From positions 10,871,383 to 10,935,382 of the forward strand of contig NC_135252.1 of assembly GCF_964204865.1 (NCBI RefSeq): a DNA stretch of 64,000 nucleotides, written 5' to 3'. Within the stretch, counting starts at the first letter, position 1; every line of letters begins with the position of its first letter. Source of the DNA: Styela clava. Its lineage: Eukaryota; Chordata; Ascidiacea; Stolidobranchia; Styelidae. The translations under genes were made by a program, and so were the position numbers. Below are positions 33,301 through 56,687 of this stretch, one piece after another. The notes under the pieces are model-generated. The model saw only the letters and a list, made by a program, of their open reading frames with translations, was not told the origin of the DNA and searched no databases.

Positions 33301-36292
33301 TTTTTGCAAATAGAATTTGTCGAGATTTCACGATTAATATTATAGAGTTTTAGACAATCAAAATAGCATAATAAACAAATTATTCAATAAACAAAATTCC
33401 ATTTATCCGAATACAGATTGAACTTTTTGAGGCTCGTAAAACTGTTGCAGAAGAGAGGAAGGCTCGTCGTATAGCAGATCAACATGCAACAAATTTAGAA
33501 GTATATTTGTTTATTTTTTTCTCAGTTTTATAAAAAATGATTATGAATAACTTTCAAAAAAGACTAATTTAGGAGATATTTTTTGAGAATGCTACTTTAT
33601 TGATAAAAATAATAAGATATGGTATATGTGATAAAAATACAAACATGAAATGAAATATTACAAACATGATTTTCAATGGTAGAAGCTTTTTTGGCATGAC
33701 GACCAAAAATTTTTGTATGTATGTACAGTGGAAACTCTACCTACGAACGGCTCTGGATACGACAATATCCAACTTACGAAAATTCTTTACGTAAAATATT
33801 GCTTCGGCTAACGTAAGATTTTCTACATACGAAAGGCTGAATACTGAAAACTTAAACGTGTGCAATGATATTTGCTCATTTTAGGTCAATTTAATCCACG
33901 GATGTCCAATTCAAATTTAATATTAAAATATCGCGACCTTCCAATATTGTTTTTTCATGTTTATAAGAATATCGAATAGGGCCCCGTCCAGCCGGCACGA
34001 AAGGATTTTAAAGAGCGCCGACATGAAGTGCTCGTAGGCCGTCGAGGGCGTTTTTGATTAAAAATGTTTTACAATTATTTTACGTACAGGTATATTTCAA
34101 TTTAGTTTGTGCAACCTCGGCAATAATTCTAAAAGCAAATTGTGTGGTAATTATTTGTTTTTCATCCTCAGTTTCAATAGTGACCCAACATAACAGAATT
34201 TTTATTCATTTTTTGTAATTTAGAGCATATAAAATAGCTGCTAAATATTATTTAGTATCTATACCGGATTTTAGCATTATCCCGACGTCGATAATGACAA
34301 TATTGTTCAGTTTGAGTTGGCGGTATTGATTTATAAGCAAAAATAAAACCATAACAGCCGACATGAAATATTTAAATAAGCGCCGACTAGAAAAATACTA
34401 AAGTACTTTTCCCGTCTTAATTCTTCATCATTGGCGATTACTGTATTATAATTCATACAAATATAATGTTCAAGTTTTGTGTGGTCTTGGAACGGATTAG
34501 GGCATTTACATGTAAAATGTGTTCCTACTTAAGGACTTTTTACCTAAGAAGGGGCCATAGAACGGATTAATTTCGCAGGTAGATATTCTACTGTATATAG
34601 AATTTAAATATTAATATAATATATATACTACATAATTACAGTAGAGCGTAATGAATTTGGATTGGGAAACCACTGGAACTGCATCTTCTTTTTTCGTAGA
34701 TTGAAAATGTTAGATTAAAAAGAGAACTAGAAGAAAGAAATGAAGTTGATGGAATTCGTTCATCATTGGATGATGATGTTCTCCTGGAAAGTATAGAAAC
34801 TTCCTTCAACAAATTTCATGATTTTCTTGACCTACTGAAGCAATTAGGGTGAGTTGATTAAATGCCTAATTTTATTTGCGATGCATTCTTTATGAGAAAA
34901 TTTTTATATAATGTATATGTCGTTGTTCCTATCTCAATATTGAATCTAATGCTGAATGTTAATTCTGTTAGCCCTCATTTCATTGCATGGTCTTGGACAG
35001 AGGTTTGACCTTTCTTTTGGTAAGTAATGCAACGTATAGAACGAAATATAAATCTTGTGCTTCAAAATCACTTCTATAGATCATATGTTCGACACTACTA
35101 ATGTTATTAGAATCTACACTTACTAATATAAATGATTATGATACTTCACAGTAAGCAAATTGTGGTGAAATATTCTCTAAATATTATTTTTATATTGTTG
35201 CAGGTTGGGAGGTCTAGTTGCATATGCTGGAATGAGCGATATATCTTTTCCTCTTGGTGATAATCATGCTCCTCTTGGTGACAATCAGGATAAGGGGAGG
35301 GAAAAATTGCATAAAGCAGAGATGCAGAAAGTTAAAACTCCATCAATTTCAGAAGAACGTAGCAAACATTCAACCAAGGTATCTTGCTCTGATGTGCCAA
35401 ATTGGCAATGTTGAATTTGGTAGAATGTTCTTGATAAGCTCAAAAGAAATATTAAATTTTTAATTGTGGTTTTAGGAATCATCAAGGCACACAAGCCAAG
35501 GAACAGATGTTTCAGAACATGATGATGTAAATTATCCACCTCCAATAACAATACACAGTCAATCTACAAAGGGCGAAGAAGAAGCAACAGGGAGCCTACA
35601 GGTAATAAAATAACTATACTATTCTTGATCAATTTTAATATGTAATTTGGGCTTTATGGACACATTGACACAGTCTTCTAGAGTTTCTATGATTATGCTA
35701 TTTATATTTATTATGTATTTTTTGAATTCTGCACTAAATTTTTCAGTATCCAAACTTTCACCTGAATTTTCTGTTTTTTTTTCTGTTACAAAACTAATGT
35801 TTCATGGCTACTGTGGCCACTCTAGCTTTCGGTTCAAATATTTCCATATGTTCATATTTGGAAGGAGAGTAAGTAACTCATTTTAGGCGAGAGTTGTATG
35901 TTTCTATCTCAATCCTGTAAGTGGAGAGTATTATGTGAAATGCTTTTCTCTCATGATCAACGAGTGTTTTACTTTTTGGTGACAGTTTATTGCTGCCACC
36001 ACCATTGCATTATGAATGTTCAGCTGGTTCGATGCAACTGGGCATGAAGCTCCCTATTAATGCATAGCTAAAATCCTAACTACTGTCTTCTATCAAGGAT
36101 AAATATGTTATTCATATTATGTTCCATCATATTTTGTAAAGTTCATTTTGTTCGGAAAGTCTGTTTACTCAATAAGCTTAATAATGATTTAGAATCCGTG
36201 GTTCTTTTTAGTGTGCTGGTGATGCTGGTTTGGTTCACAAACCACAAAGTCGTCATGCAGAAACCAGTGATCTTTCTCTACCCAATATGTAG
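24346..36292 (+). CDS. CEP78: CEP78, centrosomal protein of 78 kDa (17 exons, one apparent frameshift)
   Basis: Exons: 24346-24459, 25530-25677, 26471-26646, 27087-27159, 28189-28293, 28964-29138, 29995-30108, 30715-30782, 31465-31573, 31959-32073, 32500-32554, 32734-32925, 33417-33500, 34700-34848, 35204-35378, 35476-35601, 36212-36292. About 685 aa, the usual CEP78 length. N-terminal signature ETHYSSLCSLQDTVPL, then GQGVLDINSDKIRLVDWSPVL. Ribonuclease-inhibitor-type LRRs span exons 3-8 (SLRYRQPNLNSMTGLRRITL; VLDVRFNPLI), then basic linkers with FVPWRTAYRA, a coiled coil (exons 12-14) and the conserved ETSFNKFHDFLDLLKQLGLG. CEP78 is a centriole-wall protein affecting cilium length and EDD-DYRK2-VPRBP ligase activity. 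Phases agree throughout except in exon 5, where AAAAA at 28260-28264 adds one base. Intron 8 is GC-AG. Confidence 0.95.
26848..26935 (-). mobile_element. tRNA-like sequence, probable SINE head or tRNA pseudogene
   Basis: On the minus strand it reads GGGATGGCACAGCAGTTAAC (A-box-like) and ends GGGTTCAAATCTCATGCCCCC (B box plus a possible acceptor strand). Spacing is about that of a class II tRNA. It differs from the main SINE family. The anticodon arm is not convincing and it lies inside CEP78 intron 3, so a working tRNA is unlikely. Confidence 0.45.
27322..27708. mobile_element. hAT MITE, 387 bp, with exact 8-bp target duplication
   Basis: Starts CAGGGGTGTGCAAC and ends GCTGCACACCGCTG, with GTCTATAA on both sides (27314-27321 and 27709-27716). 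Subterminal CAGCGGGCCACAA / TGTGTGGGCCAGC stretches are inverted. It sits in CEP78 intron 4. The open frames inside it are not genes. Confidence 0.92.
27887..28144. mobile_element. Tc1/mariner-type MITE, about 258 bp
   Basis: Left end TACGGGGTGTCCAAAAA and right end TTTTTTGGACACCCTGTA are inverted copies with TA at both edges, the pattern of mariner-derived MITEs. It carries three spaced ATAGTAATAA words inside. It lies 44 nt upstream of CEP78 exon 5. Confidence 0.82.
29244..29300 (+). mobile_element. Solo left end of a hAT-like element
   Basis: CAGTGATCTCCAACCTTTTTC near 29244 resembles a hAT terminus, but no right end or target duplication was found nearby. Located in CEP78 intron 6. Confidence 0.35.
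29417..29531. mobile_element. Palindromic MITE (TATGCGCACCAAGATG family), copy 1
   Basis: 115 bp, almost all foldback: CTGAAGTATGCGCACCAAGA on the left, TCTTGGTG-GGTGCGCATACTTCAG on the right. Flanked by CATTAATA at 29409-29416 and 29532-29539, an exact 8-bp target duplication, so the element runs GG...CC. Located in CEP78 intron 6. Confidence 0.85.
30394..30503. mobile_element. Palindromic MITE (TATGTGCACCAAGATGG family), copy 2
   Basis: 110 bp. CCCGTAGTATGTGCACCAAG on the left pairs with CTTGGTGCACATACCACGGG on the right. Flanked by CATTTTTC at 30386-30393 and 30504-30511, an exact 8-bp duplication. It is the same family as the copy at 29417-29531, about 1 kb away in the next intron of CEP78. 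Confidence 0.9.
30941..31102. mobile_element. Short hAT MITE, 162 bp, with exact 8-bp target duplication
   Basis: Starts CAGTGGTTCAA and ends GAATCCCACCACTG; GTTGTAAG flanks it at 30933-30940 and 31103-31110. An internal palindrome AGACGGTTCTATAGAACCGTCT-like stem lies near the right end. It is in CEP78 intron 8, the GC-AG intron. Confidence 0.9.
33724..34595. mobile_element. Tc1/mariner-type non-autonomous element, about 872 bp
   Basis: Left end TACAGTGGAAACTCTACCTA, right end inverse TACAGTAGAATATCTACCTG, with TA at both edges. An internal GCGCCGACATGAAGTG / GCCGACATGAAATA pair suggests a duplicated interior. No transposase. It fills most of CEP78 intron 13. Confidence 0.78.
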
Positions 36293-36502
36293 CCGGAAAA
36301 ATTCAGTCAGGTCATGAATATGGAGAGTAGAGTGCAACACACACGGAGTCTTTTTTTAGGAACTAGCACATGAAATGCATAGATAAACAGTGATGGTGTT
36401 TATTAAAAATTTTAAATATTGTAACTTGATACTTCGTAGCATATGATATCTTTTATTTTGCAATGTGAATGATCATTTTTACACTTAACTGTGTAACCTT
36501 TC

Positions 36503-36508
36503 AATAAA
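36503..36508 (+). terminator. Poly(A) signal of CEP78
   Basis: AATAAA about 210 nt after the CEP78 stop at 36290-36292. Confidence 0.6.
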
Positions 36509-37920
36509 TATTGAAACTGTGATTTATCATTATACTGGACTGGTAGTATATATGCTATTTAGCAAAAATATTGATATGCTTCGATTGATTAGCAATTTTT
36601 ATGCTTTATAGATGAATCTTTTTTCAAAGTCTTGAATAACATTTAATGGACATTTTTGATATGGATAATGCAACTTCAAGAATTGCTGTTGTTGTATCAT
36701 TTGTCACATTCAATCAAAATTTGACGCGGTTTGGTTGGTTTTATTTTGATCAGCTTTATTATTTTCTTGAAATTAGGGTCAAAATTATGCTAAACATCAG
36801 CAGTTCTTATATATTTTTAATATTTTAGTTCACTGTATTCTTTATAAATATTGACCATTTTTATCAAATATATATAGATTGGTAAAGGTGTCTTCGGATG
36901 TTAGAAATGGATTACAGTAAGGTTAAAAATCACAGGGAATGTTCAAACAGGGAATTTCCAAACTTTTTGTTCGTTCGCGCCAAATTACCAGGGAAAATAC
37001 TCATGGCGCACTTCAACGAAACAAAATTGCTGCCTTTAAATAAAACCCAATTTTGTGATCGTTAATGTGTACTTCATGCCTTTTAAAGTTAGTAAACATG
37101 TAGGCATAAGGACTAAAGACAAACGGTCAACTTCTCTTCCTCCTCTCCGCCTGATTTTCCTTTAAAATACTAAAAAAATCACTAATGCTCACTGAACTCT
37201 GTTCGGTAAATAAATAAATTGCAGCAACTACGTTACGTCCCCAGAGTTAATCACTACCTAACAGAAAGTAAACGAAATAAAACGGTGAAATGATTTGATT
37301 GATCCATATACGCAGCATTCAAAGTAAGAAACAATCAAACAATTAAAATAAATGCAATATGTAAAATATTCAATCACATATTAGTTAAGTTTAACCGTAA
37401 ATATATACTACTACGGTTTAACTGTAAATGAAGAACACAATTCTGTTAGTTTTCGGGGAGCACTTCGAATCGACGCCCACTTTGGGAGCCGCCGACTTGA
37501 CTGACACTGTGATTAGATTAAGATTATCTTTATGGCGTTATGCACAACAATGTTCAGTCTGAACTTTTTCTACTTAAACGGATGCACATTCAATAATCGA
37601 CCCATCTTCAATATATTTTTATCGACAACCGAGATGAATATGACTTTGTTATGTGACATTTTTTAATTCTCTGTTGACCAGGAGAAATTATTCTGAAATG
37701 TATAGTAAAACCAGAGCCGTTATATAATGACTTTGGTTAAACTGCGACAGATCAAAAGCGACAGCGAAAGTTTTGAGATTGAGAGAATTTTGATAATAAA
37801 GTGTATACACAAGCGGCGCTAGAAGGAGAATGGCGTCCCTTGTTACCATGTCCATGAGATTTGAGTCTAATGTCGTATTTGATTTCATGGTTGTAAAATC
37901 ATTGTGACTTTAGGGAGTAA
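36509..37920. other. Intergenic region between CEP78 and the LRR gene
   Basis: No gene recognised. The part from about 36925 to 37520 is less AT-rich than its surroundings and may be a decayed repeat, but no ends were found. GTGACTTTAG at about 37905-37914, just before the LRR start, resembles a splice or trans-splice acceptor. Confidence 0.4.
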
Positions 37921-37935
37921 AAATGCAAGTGGCTG

Positions 37936-38748
37936 ATGGACGATGATGTAGAGTTGTTGATCGAAAAGGTTAAAATACGGAAATATCACTGTTTAAACGT
38001 CAGTCACCGTGGGCTTACGTTTTTACCACAAAACTTCAATGAAATTGAGAATCTGAAAATTCTTTTATTGAATGACAACAGATTGGTGCTACCACCGGTG
38101 GAGTTACTGTCGTTGTGTTCTTGCTTGGAAGAGCTGGTGTTGGACAACAATAACTTTACTCTTTTACCAAGTGGAATTGGGAAGTTCAAAGCATTAACTA
38201 TACTCAGTGCAAATCATACGTCTCTTGGGGCATTGAATCCAGAAATTGGGGAGTTAATCAGTTTGAAAGAACTTTGGTTAAATGATTGTTCATTGTTTAC
38301 AATACCAAAAGAAATTGGACGTTTGAAAAGACTTACAAAATTAGGTCTGAGGTGTAATAAGTTAGAAGTTATTCCCAAAGAAATTGGAAAATTAAAATTG
38401 CTCAGATGGGTATCTTTTGCAGAAAACAATCTTTTCACAGTTCCAAAAGAACTTAATCAATTACAAGAATTAAGATATGCAAGCTTCAGTGGCAATAGAT
38501 TACAAAAAATTCCTGATCCTTTGCTTAACATATCAAATTTACGAGTAGTGTTGTTATCAAACAACAAAATTGAAAATGTAAGTGATGATGTTTTGCTCAG
38601 TTTTGCGTCAATGGTAAAAGTTGATCTGAGACATAATCCTATGATAAAAAAGCCTGATCACTGGAAAGGAATGGATTTTATTCTAGTTGGACATGAATTA
38701 CAGCAGAAAGATGAAAATGTTTTTGATTCAATGTCTGGTATGAGTTGA
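37936..38748 (+). CDS. Intronless leucine-rich-repeat protein, 270 aa
   Basis: A single exon encodes about nine typical 23-residue LRRs (residues about 20-235) of the L-x-L-x-x-N-x-L-x-x-IP-x-EIG-x-L kind, the SHOC-2/LRRC10-like class. They end in a capping stretch DLRHNPMIKKPDHWKGM and a short polar tail ending SMSGMS. No signal peptide, membrane segment or other domain is seen, so a cytosolic adaptor role is likely but not shown. The length is close to LRRC10-type proteins; I cannot assign an ortholog. It is the only short gene here with no intron among well-split neighbours, which would fit a retrocopy or a small single-exon gene. The start at 37936 has a good context and an acceptor-like AG about 20 nt upstream. 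Confidence 0.85.
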   Translation: MDDDVELLIEKVKIRKYHCLNVSHRGLTFLPQNFNEIENLKILLLNDNRLVLPPVELLSLCSCLEELVLDNNNFTLLPSGIGKFKALTILSANHTSLGALNPEIGELISLKELWLNDCSLFTIPKEIGRLKRLTKLGLRCNKLEVIPKEIGKLKLLRWVSFAENNLFTVPKELNQLQELRYASFSGNRLQKIPDPLLNISNLRVVLLSNNKIENVSDDVLLSFASMVKVDLRHNPMIKKPDHWKGMDFILVGHELQQKDENVFDSMSGMS

Positions 38749-39534
38749 CTTGACCTCACCATATGACCTCCTCCGTTGTTTGCTGTTGTAAACACAAATG
38801 AGATTTTCATTATTAAGATAATCATTGTAATTTTTGTTGAAAACAAATTTTGCATCATTTTAGTATTTGGTCTATATATGGGAATTACTCTTTGTAAGAA
38901 TTTTCAAATCTGCTGGAATTTACTGCTTCTATATTCATTGCCTTCCCTTTCTAGGCTGGAAATATCTGTTCCGTCTGATGTCTGTCCTATGACAAATGTT
39001 TCACTTTATGTGCTTTAAACTACAATTTTGATCTCAATCTTTGCATACATATGACATTCAAAGGTATTATTTGAAGCATTCCTTGATAGACAATAGTTAC
39101 TGTGATGTGCCAAATTATGTTTGAATATTTTATTTTTTAAGAAGGGTTTGTAGATGACAAACAAATTATACTCTAATTGCGTGAGAAATATTAAATTTCT
39201 TCAAATGTCTTGCATTCTTTAACATGCTACTTTCGGCTACTTCATACACTACTTTAGTTGAAATTCGAAAATTATATCCAAACTATAAAACGTTTTGTGC
39301 GTGGAAGATTATATAGTCTTCATAAATAAATTTCTGATCATTTTAAGGGGGTCCGTACGAATACACTAGAAAATTAGGATATAAAAATATGAGAAAATTT
39401 TACATACCATGAAAACTTTTTATTTAGGATAGTAAGTTTGATATATATATATAGATCATATACGGTATATATATAGCCAACCTTTATATCCTAATTCTTG
39501 CAGAAAAGAAATAGAGATCACATGATGGATATTG
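38749..39534. other. Region between the convergent LRR and stefin genes
   Basis: Contains the 3' ends of both genes and AT-rich sequence; no further gene recognised. The AATATATATAG repeats near 39440-39475 are simple. Confidence 0.45.
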
Positions 39535-39540
39535 TTTATT
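39535..39540 (-). terminator. Poly(A) signal of the stefin gene
   Basis: TTTATT on plus (AATAAA on minus), about 70 nt past the stefin stop codon. Confidence 0.55.
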
Positions 39541-39607
39541 ATAATGTTTAGGAAGTGTAGTTAGTGATTGAGACTATGCTTGTGAATTATAGAAATAACA
39601 ACATGCT

Positions 39608-41100
39608 CTAAAAATATTCTATTGGAGAATCTTTAGTCTGATCTTTTTGCAGATTTGAAAGGGTGGCTTTCCCTTCGAGTGATTTAAAGATCCTCAACAC
39701 AATGTAGTCTTTTTCTCCACTTCCAACTTGAACCTGTCAGTGGAATTGAATCCATGATATAATTTCAAATTATTTTTTTGTATGCAAAATATGTCTGACT
39801 TGTATTCATCAAAAAATGCTATCGTGCCAAATCACTATTTAAGTATTTATTGCCTAAGGAGCTTTGTTCATGTCAACAAAATTGTAAATGTTTCATTAGG
39901 AGAATTCCTATGTGAGATTTCCAACATTAGGCCACTAATCAAAATTTTTAATTTTCAATGTTTATTGATAATTTGATCAAATTAGGAATGGGTTGGGATA
40001 GTTTTAGAAAATATCGAAAAATTTTACCTTGACAAAATAGTTCATCCCAGCCACAACTTGAGTTTTATATGCAATTGGTGTGAATGTTTCATATTTAATT
40101 CCAGCTTCTTCAATAGCTGCATCTTTCACCTGAATATAAAAAATTGACTGATTTTAGAGTTTCATTTATTTTCTATTTAGTTAATTTTTGTAGGAAAATG
40201 ATTTAAATATTTGTTCAGAATCTTTAACAATTTTTATGTGATATTTTTCTCAGTCTAACTCAAATTAGGCTTTGGAGAAGAGGTCGGTCCCTCATGAGTA
40301 AGAACAGCAAAAAAGTTTTTTTATCAAAATCTTACCGAATATGGTACACCCTGATTGAGAAGGACCCTCGGTTTGGCGATTGGACAAGCTAGGGCAGGGA
40401 GTCCAAAATCCGTGTTTTAAGAATTAAACGTAGTTAGGCCAATATGTTGGATAATTCTACGTCACCACTGTATTTTCTCTATATTCAAGTGCTTTTGTGA
40501 AACTTATAAACATATAATTGATACAGTATTACGAGCAATACTGAAACAAAAATTAATATTGCATTTGATACATTCAATTTATTTATATAACCTTCATCTG
40601 GATTCTGGATTATTAATTAAAATTAGTAAGGCACAACTCACAAAAGGTTCATTCAGGCTTCGCTATATTGATTACTAATAATTTGGGGTTAGCAATCTGG
40701 AATGTTTTATCCAATGTGTTCATAAAGTTATAAGAATTTTTAAAATTGCAAGGGAAGTTTATTGATACTATAATATATTGTTTTGGCCCTCACAGATGTA
40801 TTAATTGAAGTAAAAATACTGATTACTGAACAATTAATTACTGATTAAAAAGCAACAAACCTGGTTAAGATATACTGAGAACTGCCTTTATAACAAAATT
40901 GAAATTGTAAAGGGACTTTCTGTATAACAAAATTAATATGCCGTGCTGAAAAATGATACTTTGTTTTTGTTCATAACAATATAATGTCCTTTATATAAAT
41001 AATTTAATAATGTTAGATTTCTTACCGATTCACATAATTTCTTGACTTCTTCATCTGCAACATGCTCAACTGACAATCCTCCAACTTCTGTTTGCTCCAT
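39608..41100 (-). CDS. Stefin (type 1 cystatin, cystatin A/B-like)
   Basis: Three phase-0 exons: 41026-41100, 40028-40129 and 39608-39733, together 100 aa, the standard stefin length. There is no signal peptide and no disulfide cysteine pair, as expected for an intracellular type 1 cystatin. The N-terminal trunk has the conserved Gly (TEVGGLS), and the first inhibitory hairpin QVVAG is present in YKTQVVAGMNYFVKVQVG. The tail has DYIVLRIFKSL, the conserved C-terminal strand. These proteins block papain-like cysteine proteases (cathepsins) by wedging the Gly trunk and the QxVxG loop into the active site. It starts 661 bp from, and diverges from, the IQANK1-like gene. None of its exons has a frame long enough to be obvious on its own. 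Confidence 0.92.
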
Positions 41101-41761
41101 CGTAATACACTGACTGATTGAAGAACTATTTTGGTCCCAAAGAAATAATGGTAGACTGATCCTGATTATGAAGCATGACTGTTTTTATAGCTTACGCCTA
41201 CGTGCACTCATGGGTCTTTACATTTTTTTGTCTCTTCATTGGAAAATACCATATTCATTGCCTAACTCTCTTGTGATGCGGAAACTTGATATTCACTGAC
41301 GCATTCAAAGCCTGTTGCTTGTTTTTGAAAATGACTCGAGCATGACTATTTTGTTTCATTTCGACAATGTATTATTTTATTGTCATGTTTGACCAAGCAT
41401 GGATCATATGTTTTACTGTAAATAAATTTGATGATTCTTTGCGCCAGTTTATGATCTAATCAAAATGGATATAAAGTGAATAAAACTTTATGCCAGTATG
41501 CAGTGTTATCAAAATTGATATTTTTGTCAAGTGCTAGCTTGACACATTGTTTGCGTATATCCCTATTTTGCTGTACTTAGTACAACTCATCTTTTATTTT
41601 GTATTCAAATGCTTGACGTATGATTTTGCATTTATTGAAATTTTGCTGTGCTTGGTATTACTCATTCTTTTTTTTTATTTGTCATAAACCACACATACAT
41701 TAGTCAATTACATTAGTATGTGAATGAAACTATTATCATGGACTGATATTACCAAATAATA
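41101..41761. promoter_or_regulatory. Divergent intergenic region between stefin and IQANK1-like genes
   Basis: The two start codons are 661 bp apart and point away from each other, so both promoters must lie at least partly here or upstream in untranslated exons. I see no clear TATA box or other site that I would name. Confidence 0.45.
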
Positions 41762-53659
<11,898 letters not shown>

Positions 53660-54162
53660 CCACTTTCATTAAATCTTGAAGTGTTGATAGCGATTGCGCC
53701 TTACAGTAAATATATATAGATAATGATAGAAAACATCCTTTTTTGGTGGAGGGAAATTTGATACTACAGCTATGGTCAAACGATATTTGAAGTTTTGACT
53801 ATAGTATCATATAACTGCATTCATCCGATAGGTGAATGCATCTTTTTTGTATTCGTTAACATTATGAGTATGATTAACTTGGGCTGATGCTAACTTCATT
53901 TAACTCCACATGGATGCTTTAAGAATATATTAATCCAACTACATAAAATTTTAATCTCTGTAAAACGTATTCAGGCACCACTGTGAAAATAGATGTGTTC
54001 ACTGTATCAGCAAATTTACCTATTTTTATAAAAGGTTTTTTAAATTTTAATGTCATTATCAAATAGATTTCTTTTCGCAGTTTACACGTGATTATATATG
54101 AAAAGATTCAAAATGAGTTATTTATATAGTACGTTTGTACATCAGCTCAACCTAAACTCCAT
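53660..54162. other. 3' side of the IQANK1-like gene, nothing else recognised
   Basis: Presumed 3' UTR then AT-rich sequence. A roughly inverted ACTATAGTATCA / TGATACTACAGCTAT pair occurs near 53758-53810. No gene. Confidence 0.4.
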
Positions 54163-54722
54163 GTTAGGAGAATATTTACATATTTATTCCGAGGAGAAAG
54201 CAATAAAACGGCTTAATCATATGGCGAACCACGGACTGTGTGGTACGGTGGGATTGGTTGGTCAGTTATTTGTTTCACGTGAATGAACATGATGGCGGAG
54301 GAAGCTGTAATCGACCGGCGGTACCGGTAACGTGAACCACCTAGTCCAGTATTCAGTAATCTTCTCGCAAATTAATCAATCATATCGTTTTTTATTAGCC
54401 ATCCCGGCAAAGCATAACAAAATGAAAACAAGAAAGATCACGAAAATATTTGTACCGGATGGCAGTATAACCGCGAAATGACCATTCGGTTTACTTGTCA
54501 GCGGCAACCTTAAAATAGCTGAAAACTTGTGGCTACAAAATTTGCAAAGCGCGAAACGTTTTTATGCGAAAACAGCAGCATCCCTCCAAGGCGACGCTGC
54601 AAGGCAATACGGCACTTTTAATTGTTTCATTGCACCCAAAGCCTATATATATACCTGATTGCACCCATCCACGGATGGTAATCAGACGAGCGTATTCCTG
54701 ACGCTTAGCACGACGCGCCACA
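54163..54722 (-). mobile_element. Decayed minus-strand SINE, apparently split by other sequence
   Basis: 54163-54372 matches the SINE body on the minus strand (ATTCCGAGGAGAAAGC, CTTAATCATATGGCGAACCACGG, GTGAACCACCTAG). 54672-54722 resembles its tRNA head (GAGCGTATTCCTGACGCTTAGC). About 300 bp of unrelated sequence separates them, either an insertion into the SINE or two independent fragments. Confidence 0.6.
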
Positions 54723-54725
54723 ATT

Positions 54726-55430
54726 CCGAACCTTGGTCAAAATCTCGGTGAGAGGAAATTAATTACTGCGCTCCTCGGTCATATCGTCCTATAACAATGT
54801 GAGCTTGTTAGTTATTTATTCTCTTAATGATTCGGAATCAGCTTTCGTTTGCGTTGATCTTGAGTCGAAAAAAGGAAAGACGCTTTAATCGCTGACTAAA
54901 CAAGCTGTCACAGATATCCATTTTATCTATGATGATATTTTCTCCGTCTCAAAATTTGATGACTCTTACAAATTCGCGGGTTGAATTACCGGTGAGTGCT
55001 AGTTTTATTTCATTAACAACTAGTGCAGTGTTGTTCAACTTTTTTGTCTTTGGGAAGCACATGGAGTGATATTGGGCTTATCAATAAAATCTTTTCAAAA
55101 AAAAAAAAAAATTTTTTTTTATGACAGTCAACTATTTTGGTCATAGATACGACTGACTTCAAAATGCAATAAATTCTTCTCTTGCGTTTCTCTCACGAAC
55201 TTCTTAAATCGTGACTCCGATGCTCAATGCAATCTCACACTCTTTAGAAAAATGTCCACTCAGAAACGAGACTCCCACCGAACCACAGTAAGAGTTTTAC
55301 GGAACTCCATGGAATCCCGGTTCAGGGGCACCCGACTAATGGGTTTTAGTGCCGAGGGCAGTTGCATGAATATAAGACTTGTTTTACCCACTTAATCACA
55401 TACAAGCTCACTTTTGGTGCGTTACGAATT
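54726..55430. other. Intergenic, possible hAT left end
   Basis: No gene. CAGTGTTGTTCAACTTTTTT at about 55026 looks like a hAT terminus, with no right end found. A poly-A/poly-T stretch lies near 55098-55122. Confidence 0.4.
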
Positions 55431-55434
55431 TATA

Positions 55435-55830
55435 CTAATCGCTTGTTGTTCCATTCAACACAAACTTCATTACCTTTATATTATATTTGATATATATATT
55501 CTATTTGAGATGTGTGTATATACATATATATGGTATTATTGACAATATAAATTCATACAAAACATAAATGCACATTCATATAATACTGGTCAGCAAGGAC
55601 ATTTCATTGACGACAATACAACACTAAAATAATACTAATCGCTTGTTCCATTAAAAACAAATTTCATTACTTTTATATATATTTGATATATTCTATTTGA
55701 GATTTCTGTATATACATATATATCTATGGTAATATTGACAATATAAATTCTGACAAAAAATATAAATGCACACTTATATAATACTGGACAGCATTTCATT
55801 TCATTGGAACTTTCAAAAATTATTTACGTT
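55435..55830. repeat. Tandem duplication, about 200-bp unit, two copies
   Basis: ACTAATCGCTTGTT starts copies at 55434 and 55634. Both continue through CATTAC-TTTATAT, TCTATTTGAGAT, GTATATACATATATA, ATTGACAATATAAATTC and AAATGCACA to ATAATACTGG-CAGCA. Similarity is high, about 85-90% by eye. Confidence 0.85.
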
Positions 55831-56687
55831 TAGATAATATAGTTTCGAGGTCATAAAATCTTGCAATTCAACAAAGCGTGTTTTTGGGGCGCAAACACAA
55901 AGCAGAAAAACTTCCCGCTAATTATAGCAAGTCAGTCAGTAATAAAACAAAATTGACTAACCGGTCAACAGATCTCAAAAATGTCTGCGTATACACAAAC
56001 GACCTTGATATTGATTAATGCGACTAATATGCAGTGAATCTCGAATCTAGGCGAAACGCTCTATTAAAAGCGCAGAATAATTTATTACGAAATTTTCGTA
56101 ACACCGACTGCGATTTTCACAACACTAATTTTGTTATTAAAATTATGCACAGGTGCAGCGCACTGAATACTACTATTTGATGCTCTACTTCTGTATAGTT
56201 TATCGTGTGCTGCATCCGGTAAAAAAATATGCATGCATTTATTGAATCTTCTCTCATTATATATACTTTGAACATAGTCTTGGCAATATCTACTTTGAGG
56301 GTTGTTGAAATCCAAGCTCTCCTGATGATATCGAGCCTGATTTGTTCTTCGGAAAGATGTTATATCGATTGGACCAGATTGTAACCATTAGGTTCGGAAT
56401 TCACGTCCAAATAGACAACAAAACTTCACGATCAAACACGAAAGGAGTAACAACTCCTGACTCTTGACACTCAGAAACAGAGAAAGACGGGATAAGTGCA
56501 ACTTTGTGATGTTTTTTACTGGAATATTTCTCTTTCACAAATTGTTGAGGCGCTGAGTTAATTCCTTTGTGACTGATAAACAGTTCCAAAGAACAAGCGT
56601 ATATCTGAGAAAAATGAATAAAGGGGTCTGCAGGACAACAGATAATGTTTCATCTAGCTGTAGTTTACTGACTTGTCTAGTAGAGAG
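55831..56687. other. Region 3' of cyclin A, no gene seen
   Basis: No further coding recognised. TTTATT near 56236 (AATAAA on minus) could end a long cyclin A transcript that would include the MITE at 56688-57029. Confidence 0.35.
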
